DNA of 55,903 bases from DMER64 sp964542305 (GTDB lineage: Bacteria; Bacteroidota; Bacteroidia; Bacteroidales; UBA932). The translations under genes were made by a program, and so were the position numbers. Location of the stretch: NCBI GenBank assembly GCA_964542305.1, contig CAZITX010000016.1, forward strand, positions 1 through 55,903, written 5' to 3'. Positions 50,644-55,903 of this stretch are shown one piece after another (the first letter of the stretch is position 1; each line of letters opens with the position of its first letter). Under the pieces are notes generated by a model that worked only from the letters and a program-made list of their open reading frames with translations, searched no databases and was not told where the DNA came from.

Positions 50644-52169
50644 TGAATAGGTTATTGATATTAGGTTTTGTTTGGTTTCTTGCCGGTTCATGTACCGGGA
50701 CCCCTCCCGTATTGGATTACTCCAAACCCGTTTCCATACGGGAGGATATTTTGAAAGATAAGATAAAGGGCGGCTGGGCAGGTCAGACCATTGGCTGTAC
50801 ATACGGCGGTCCTACGGAATTTAAATACAAAGGAGGTTTGATCAACGACCGGGCTCCGATTACCTGGTACGATGATTACATCTACGATACATTTATTGAA
50901 GATCCCGGTCTGTACGACGATGTCTACATGGACTTGACATTTTTGGAAATCATGAATGCCGAGGGGATTGACGCTCCGGCGGAATCTTATGCCCTGGCTT
51001 TTGCCCATGCCGATTACAAATTGTGGCATGCCAACCAGGCCGCCAGGTACAATATTCTGAACGGTATTATGTCTCCGGCTTCCGGGCACTGGATGAACAA
51101 TCCGCATGCCGATGATATTGATTTTCAGATAGAAGCTGATTTTATTGGAATGATATGTCCTGGAATGGTAAACAAAGCATCGTTTCTGTCAGACAGGATC
51201 GGGCACATTATGAATTACGGAGACGGCTGGTACGGAGGTGTTTTCATAGGAGCTATGTATTCTCTGGCTTATGTGAGCAGTGACATCTCTTTGGTGATCA
51301 ATGAAGCTCTGAAAACCATTCCCAAAGGATCCAAATTCCGCAATTGCATTGAGGATGTTGTAAAATTTCATGCACAATATCCCGAAGACTGGAAGCGGTG
51401 CTGGTTGGAGATAGAACGCCGTCACGGATATGATATTGGTTGTCCGGAAGGTGTGTTCAACGGGTTCAATATTGATGCTGTCATTAACTCGGCCTATGTG
51501 GTTATGGGGCTGTTGTACGGAGAGGGTGATTTTCACAAGACCATGGATGTGGCCACGCGATGCGGGCAGGACTCGGACTGTAATCCGGCATCTGCCGCGG
51601 GGATCCTGGGTGTGATGTACGGGTATGAAGCCATACCTGAAGTGTATAAGGCTTCCATGAGCAAAGTGGAAGATATTGATTTTGCCTATACGAGTATTTC
51701 TCTTAACAAAGTATACGGGATAAACTTGTCACTCATACAGGATATTATTGAAGAACAGGGGGGAAGTGTTACTCAGGGCACGTATACATTCAATCTACAG
51801 GAACCCCGGGAAGTCGCCCGGGAAGAATCTTTTGAGGGAATAGAACCGACAGAAAAAAGAGTGCTTAAGAAGTTGTTTAATGACAGCCTTACCCTGGATT
51901 TTGAAGGCAGTGGTGTTGTTGTATTGGGACAGATTACTCAGGTTGGATTTTCCGATCTGGCGTATGTTGCTCAATTAGAAGCATATATTGATGGTGTTAA
52001 AGTGGAAACATTTCGTATGCCATTTGACTACATCAAACGGAAATACGATATTTTTTACAAATACGGACTAAATGACGGGCCACACCGGCTGACTCTGAAG
52101 GTCTTGAATCCAGTTAGGGAATTCGTTGTTGAGGCAAAAGAAATGGTGGTCTATTCAGATGAAAAATAA
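50640..52169 (+). CDS. ADP-ribosylglycohydrolase family lipoprotein (paralogue 3)
   Basis: 509 residues with a lipoprotein signal (FLAGSC). The catalytic domain mirrors paralogue 2: IKGGWAGQTIGCTYGG, YDDVYMDLTFLE, NNPHADDIDFQIEADFIG, RCGQDSDCNPASAAGILG. A short beta-rich C-terminus follows. Both paralogues have the D-D-x-Y-x-D pattern where DraG has D-D-D-T-D. Its ATG overlaps the preceding stop (ATGA), and its end overlaps the start of the esterase gene. Tandem placement suggests stepwise or multi-linkage hydrolysis of a ribose-containing polymer or conjugate outside the cytosol. Confidence 0.88.
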   Translation: MMNRLLILGFVWFLAGSCTGTPPVLDYSKPVSIREDILKDKIKGGWAGQTIGCTYGGPTEFKYKGGLINDRAPITWYDDYIYDTFIEDPGLYDDVYMDLTFLEIMNAEGIDAPAESYALAFAHADYKLWHANQAARYNILNGIMSPASGHWMNNPHADDIDFQIEADFIGMICPGMVNKASFLSDRIGHIMNYGDGWYGGVFIGAMYSLAYVSSDISLVINEALKTIPKGSKFRNCIEDVVKFHAQYPEDWKRCWLEIERRHGYDIGCPEGVFNGFNIDAVINSAYVVMGLLYGEGDFHKTMDVATRCGQDSDCNPASAAGILGVMYGYEAIPEVYKASMSKVEDIDFAYTSISLNKVYGINLSLIQDIIEEQGGSVTQGTYTFNLQEPREVAREESFEGIEPTEKRVLKKLFNDSLTLDFEGSGVVVLGQITQVGFSDLAYVAQLEAYIDGVKVETFRMPFDYIKRKYDIFYKYGLNDGPHRLTLKVLNPVREFVVEAKEMVVYSDEK

Positions 52170-53706
52170 TACAATGAATACTTTATTGTTATGCATATTC
52201 TCATGGTTCACGGTTGCCACATCCTGTGACAAACCGGATCCTCCGGGACCCGAACCTGAGTTTGTCCGTTATAACAAGGACATTATTATGCAAAGTAAGG
52301 TGTTGAATGCTTCCATTAAGTATTCCGTATACCTTCCGGATAACTATTTGAGTGATACTACAACCCGGTACGGAGTGGTTTATTTGTTGCATGGCCTGGG
52401 TGATGATAACAATTCCTGGAACGGCGTTTACCTGAGGGTCTCTTCTTTGATCAGTGATATGGAGAACGCGGGCGAAATCTCTAAAATGATTTACGTTATG
52501 CCACAGGGTTTCAGAACGTATTATGTGAACCGGCATACGGGTACCTATAATTATATGGATATGTTCGTTCAGGAACTGGTCCCTCATATAGACAAAACGC
52601 TCAGGACTGTTGCAGACAGGGATCACCGTGCGGTAGTGGGTTATTCTATGGGCGGATACGGAGCCATGATTCTTCCGTCCAAACATCCTGAATTGTTTTC
52701 TGTTTCCGTCCCCCTGAGTATGTCTTTCAGGACGGACAAACAGTATATGACCGAACCTTCCGGGGGATGGGACGGGCAATGGGGGTATATTTTCGGAGGT
52801 GAAGGCAGGATGGGACAGGCACGGCTTACGCCTTATTACAAGGAACACAGTCCTTTCTACTTTTTCAATCCAGAAACTGCAGCTTCATTTGGCAATGTGA
52901 AGTATTTCCTGGATTGCGGTGATGATGAGGAGCAACTATTGGTGGCTAACGACACACTTCACGTACTTATGCGTTCGCTTGGGATAGAACACGAGTTCAG
53001 GGTTAGGAACGGGGCGCACACTTCCGATTACTGGAGAAAAGCCATGTATGAGGTGTTGCCTTACATTGAGAATTCGTTTAATGGCTTGAAATACAAAGAA
53101 GAAGAAACGGTGCAGGCCGGAATAGCAGAATATGAATTCCGTCAGATACTCACTGAAAGTTGTGGTGCGCGCTTGTATTATCCGGCGGACTACAATGAAA
53201 CTTCAGGTTACACAGCCCTTTATTATGTATACAGTGATATGGGTCAGGATTTCACTGATAAGAGCATTACACAGATCAAATCTGTATGCGACAATAAAGG
53301 ATATGTACTGGTTACTTGTAACAGCGATTCACTTGCAGCTTACGGAATGAATCTCAGGGACGTTATTGGGGCTGCAGAAAAAGAGTTTACTTCTAACGGA
53401 ACAAGGAAAGGGCTCGGGATCCTGGATGGAGGAGAGATCCTGTTCAATGCCTCTGCCCGGGACGAGTCAGTATTCACTTCTGTATACTTAGCAGAAGCTG
53501 CTATGGATGATCCGGATGTTAATCCTTCCCATGGAGTTACTTACTATTTCTGTGTTTCGGACCAAAGCCGTTATTACGTTGCCGCGGATCTTCTTTACCG
53601 ATATTGCAAAGAGCATGATATAAATTATGAGTACAGGGTTTACAACGGCGTTGAATCCGCCAATTCTGTGCTTTACGCGATAAGTTTATTAATCAATAAT
53701 ATTTAA
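52159..53706 (+). CDS. Two-domain esterase lipoprotein (esterase D-like plus degenerate second hydrolase domain)
   Basis: About 515 residues from ATG 52159, overlapping the previous stop; ATG 52174 is an alternative that gives a tighter lipoprotein signal (MNTLLLCIFSWFTVATSC). Residues ~30-320 form an esterase domain (PF00756-like): VVYLLHGLGDDNNSW, nucleophile Ser in VGYSMGGYG, Asp in DCGDDEEQ and His in RNGAHTSDYW. The last ~190 residues look like a second alpha/beta-hydrolase-like domain (LYYPADYNETSGYTALYYV) without a nucleophile elbow. It may strip acyl groups from the imported ribosyl substrate. No GxSxG is present in the second half. Confidence 0.8.
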   Translation: MKNNTMNTLLLCIFSWFTVATSCDKPDPPGPEPEFVRYNKDIIMQSKVLNASIKYSVYLPDNYLSDTTTRYGVVYLLHGLGDDNNSWNGVYLRVSSLISDMENAGEISKMIYVMPQGFRTYYVNRHTGTYNYMDMFVQELVPHIDKTLRTVADRDHRAVVGYSMGGYGAMILPSKHPELFSVSVPLSMSFRTDKQYMTEPSGGWDGQWGYIFGGEGRMGQARLTPYYKEHSPFYFFNPETAASFGNVKYFLDCGDDEEQLLVANDTLHVLMRSLGIEHEFRVRNGAHTSDYWRKAMYEVLPYIENSFNGLKYKEEETVQAGIAEYEFRQILTESCGARLYYPADYNETSGYTALYYVYSDMGQDFTDKSITQIKSVCDNKGYVLVTCNSDSLAAYGMNLRDVIGAAEKEFTSNGTRKGLGILDGGEILFNASARDESVFTSVYLAEAAMDDPDVNPSHGVTYYFCVSDQSRYYVAADLLYRYCKEHDINYEYRVYNGVESANSVLYAISLLINNI

Positions 53707-53710
53707 AACC

Positions 53711-54721
53711 ATGTTTATAGTAAACAGTTACCTTTTAGCGGTAGTTTTTTGCTTTGTGACTATGCTATGCTGGGGATCCTGGGGAAACACTCAAAAATTG
53801 GCTTCCAAAAGCTGGCGTTACGAACTTTTTTACTGGGATTATGTGATAGGGATGCTTCTTTTTAGCCTGGTTCTTGCCTTTACCATGGGAAGTATTGGGG
53901 ATCAGGGTCGTCCTTTTTTGCAGGATATTTCCCAGGTAACCGCACGCAATTTCTGGAGTGTCATCCTGGGAGGTGTCATCTTCAATGCCTCCAACATTCT
54001 TCTATCAGCTTCTGTTTCACTTGCGGGTCTGGCAGTTGCCTTTCCTCTGGGAGTAGGGCTTGCGTTGGTATTGGGTGTGATAGTAAACTACATAGGAGCA
54101 CCTAAAGGAGATCCGGTAATCCTGTTTTTAGGAGTTGCATTGATAGTGGTAGCCATTATTTTCAACGGAATGGCATCGGCCGCGACCAAAAAGGAAGCAG
54201 GCGATGGAGCAAAAAACAAAAAAGGAATTGTCCTTGCTGTAATTGCCGGTGTTTTGATGGCCTTTTTCTATCGTTTTGTGGCATCGGCCATGGACCTTGA
54301 TAATTTCGCAAATCCAACACCCGGCATGGTGACCCCGTATTCAGCTATTGTGATCTTTTCAATAGGGGTATTGGCGTCCAACTTTTTCTTTAATACATTT
54401 TTGATGAAGAAACCTTTTGTTGGAGAGCCCGTTACGTACAAACAATACTTTAAAGGTGGTTTTTCAACCCACATGGTCGGGATTCTGGGTGGAGCTATCT
54501 GGTGTTTGGGGACTGCTTTCAGCTATATTGCCGCGGGTAAGGCGGGAGCTGCCATATCCTACGCACTGGGACAAGGTGCTCCTATGATCGCAGCCATCTG
54601 GGGTGTATTTATCTGGAAAGAATTCAAAGGCTCTTCAAAAACGGTCAACTGGCTGTTGGGACTTATGTTTCTCCTGTTCATTTCCGGGCTGACACTAATA
54701 ATAATATCCGGAGGTAACTAA
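53711..54721 (+). CDS. GRP/DMT-superfamily sugar permease (ribose uptake-like)
   Basis: 336 residues with about ten transmembrane helices. The pattern CFVTMLCWGSWGNTQKL at the N-terminus, YWDYVIGML, AVAFPLGVGLALVLGV and the C-terminal GAAISYALGQGAPMIAAIWGVFIWKEFKG fits the glucose/ribose porter (GRP, RbsU-like) or RhaT-like group in the drug/metabolite transporter superfamily. It probably brings free ribose or a related sugar across the inner membrane for the ribokinase of the same operon. It is the last clearly functional member of the operon, 4 bp after the esterase. No terminator is visible. Confidence 0.85.
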   Translation: MFIVNSYLLAVVFCFVTMLCWGSWGNTQKLASKSWRYELFYWDYVIGMLLFSLVLAFTMGSIGDQGRPFLQDISQVTARNFWSVILGGVIFNASNILLSASVSLAGLAVAFPLGVGLALVLGVIVNYIGAPKGDPVILFLGVALIVVAIIFNGMASAATKKEAGDGAKNKKGIVLAVIAGVLMAFFYRFVASAMDLDNFANPTPGMVTPYSAIVIFSIGVLASNFFFNTFLMKKPFVGEPVTYKQYFKGGFSTHMVGILGGAIWCLGTAFSYIAAGKAGAAISYALGQGAPMIAAIWGVFIWKEFKGSSKTVNWLLGLMFLLFISGLTLIIISGGN

Positions 54722-54775
54722 AAAATACTAAATGAATTCACATACTATTTTATTCACTATTAAAAAAACATCAAT

Positions 54776-55537
54776 ATGAAAAAAATCTTTTCTATCATGA
54801 CAATGATGATTGCTGTATCTGTGATTGTTTCTTCATGTAAACCGGCAGAACCGGAAGAACCCGAATACAGTTACAGAGTGGCAACGTATGCCGCTGAATG
54901 GAGTTCGGGTACGGACCAATGGGTATATACTTATGATGCTACAGGCAAAGTTACCGGAATCATCCGTAACTGGGTTGTAGACAACAATCCTGTGCTGGAT
55001 AAGGAATGGGATTTCGCGTGGGCTTATCCTAATCTTACCATATCCGGAAGCAATAATTACCAGATTACCTTCGGATCCAACGGTTATGTTTCTTCCATGA
55101 CCGAATCCGGTGACGGTTGGGCAGAAACGTATACCTATACATACGATTCCAACGGATATCTTGTTTCAGTAAGCCGTGACGGTGAGTTACGTTCAGAAAT
55201 CGTTATTGAAAACGGGAACATCAAAACCTGGTCACGTCTTTCTGATGGCGTATGGCAGGTCAAGAACCATACCTATTCTACTGTAGAGAATGAATACGGG
55301 ATCTATAACATTTATTCAGAAAGAGCAGGAGCAGGCAGGTGGCTTATGGAATTGGGTTATTTTGGTAAGCCTTGCAAGAATCTTTGTGCAACTAACCAAT
55401 GGGCACATTCAGACAAAGGTTCCACCATGCAATATGATTTTGACACAACCAACAACACAATTGTAAGAGTGATCAAAACCTATGACGGTGAAGACGAGAT
55501 CAGCCATTATACATGGGAATCTTATGAAGTACAATAG
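54776..55537 (+). CDS. Hypothetical lipoprotein with YD-like beta repeats (DUF4595-like)
   Basis: 253 residues with a lipoprotein signal (VSVIVSSC). The mature part is beta-rich with repeated YTYDSNGYLVS and YTYDATGKV motifs, as in DUF4595/RHS-YD-like small lipoproteins of Bacteroidota. No catalytic residues are recognisable. It lies 54 bp after the permease, possibly transcribed with the operon, and could be an accessory surface binding protein. Its TAG stop is followed within a few bases by the distant cloverleaf relative. Confidence 0.6.
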   Translation: MKKIFSIMTMMIAVSVIVSSCKPAEPEEPEYSYRVATYAAEWSSGTDQWVYTYDATGKVTGIIRNWVVDNNPVLDKEWDFAWAYPNLTISGSNNYQITFGSNGYVSSMTESGDGWAETYTYTYDSNGYLVSVSRDGELRSEIVIENGNIKTWSRLSDGVWQVKNHTYSTVENEYGIYNIYSERAGAGRWLMELGYFGKPCKNLCATNQWAHSDKGSTMQYDFDTTNNTIVRVIKTYDGEDEISHYTWESYEVQ

Positions 55538-55540
55538 GTG

Positions 55541-55657
55541 TGCGTTGCACACTTGATGCGATGCTCTGTATATGAGCATCTTAACAAAAGCCACCCCCGG
55601 GGGTGGCTTTTTGTTATTCATCAGATCTACAGCCGAATGCATCAAGTGTGCAATGCA
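55541..55657. repeat. Cloverleaf repeat relative F
   Basis: Outer arms 55541-55559 and 55639-55657 match at 18 of 19 positions. Hairpin 1 is GATGCTC/GAGCATC (7 bp). The long stem TAACAAAAGCC...GGCTTTTTGTTA encloses the same CCCCCGGGGG core. Hairpin 3 is weak. The sequence differs greatly from copies A-E, but the order and spacing of parts are the same. It starts 4 bp after a stop codon. Confidence 0.75.
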
Positions 55658-55872
55658 TATTCTCCGGGGGTCTTCCCGGTCGTTTGCTTGAACACCCTGT
55701 AGAAAGTCGAACGGGATTTGAAGCCGGCTTGTTCAACAACGGCATCAATTACGTAATTGGAGGGCATTTTGGCTAATAGGATCTTACTTTCTTCTATCCG
55801 GTGATGATTAATAAAGTGGTAAAAATTGTCATACCCGGCATTTTTAATTAGGGTCTGCTTACTAATTCCCAA
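55642..55872 (-). CDS. AraC family HTH domain, truncated; probable pseudogene
   Basis: 76 residues of an AraC/HTH_18 domain: NFYHFINHHRIEESK and the second helix VIDAVVEQAGFKSRSTFYRVFKQ with the usual TPGEY end. A TGA lies directly before the first codon (a TTG), so the upstream half of the gene, which should reach past the window edge, is cut off in this frame. The first helix also looks shortened. The last residues ALHT and the TGA stop come from the right arm of repeat F. I consider this a broken gene whose 3' end was remodelled by the repeat. Confidence 0.6.
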   Translation of the reverse strand: MGISKQTLIKNAGYDNFYHFINHHRIEESKILLAKMPSNYVIDAVVEQAGFKSRSTFYRVFKQTTGKTPGEYALHT

Positions 55873-55903
55873 TCAGGCACACAATTTCATTTGTGGCTTG
55901 ACT

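Overview
The window looks like a chromosomal segment of a free-living or gut-type member of the Bacteroidota, order Bacteroidales. The evidence is a SusC/SusD pair, a fimbrillin-like lipoprotein, many exported lipoproteins with glycan-active domains, promoter -7 boxes of the TAnnTTTG type, few Shine-Dalgarno sequences and moderate G+C. I see no rRNA, tRNA, CRISPR array, complete insertion sequence or prophage.

Layout. 0-7.5 kb: a 5'-truncated serine hydrolase, a 51-bp tandem repeat, a very large hybrid histidine kinase, a B12-binding radical SAM enzyme and a fimbrillin-like lipoprotein. 7.5-22.3 kb is an accessory zone: two Fic proteins, a three-gene HipB/HipS/HipT-like toxin-antitoxin module, a GH5-like lipoprotein, a DUF3089 lipoprotein, rsgA, a methyltransferase and several decayed genes (metallo-hydrolase, DUF4143 ATPase, possibly a phosphoesterase). 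22.4-38 kb: a GH30, GH9 and GH105 enzyme separated by small operons: hydrolase/ECF sigma/membrane protein; GNAT/AraC; DUF6064-FMN_bind/flavodoxin/CPBP. 39-55 kb: deoC, then a LacI regulator divergent from a ~13-kb operon of ribokinase, SusC, SusD, three exported ADP-ribosylglycohydrolase-family lipoproteins, a two-domain esterase and a sugar permease. This operon looks like a ribose or ribosyl-conjugate scavenging locus, related to described Bacteroides rus loci but with an expanded hydrolase set.

The most unusual signal is a family of ~121-124-bp non-coding repeats with five clear copies at 23.9, 26.3, 30.7, 34.9 and 36.1 kb and one distant relative at 55.6 kb. Each has a 25-26-bp outer inverted repeat enclosing three internal hairpins, so one strand can fold into a four-way cloverleaf. 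Copies differ by paired substitutions that preserve the stems. Five of six abut or overlap the end of a gene, and in three cases the repeat itself supplies the last codons and the stop codon.

Starts were moved from the longest open frame to an internal ATG where a signal peptide, an overlap or a promoter box supported it. Function assignments come from motif recognition by eye; no database search was possible.
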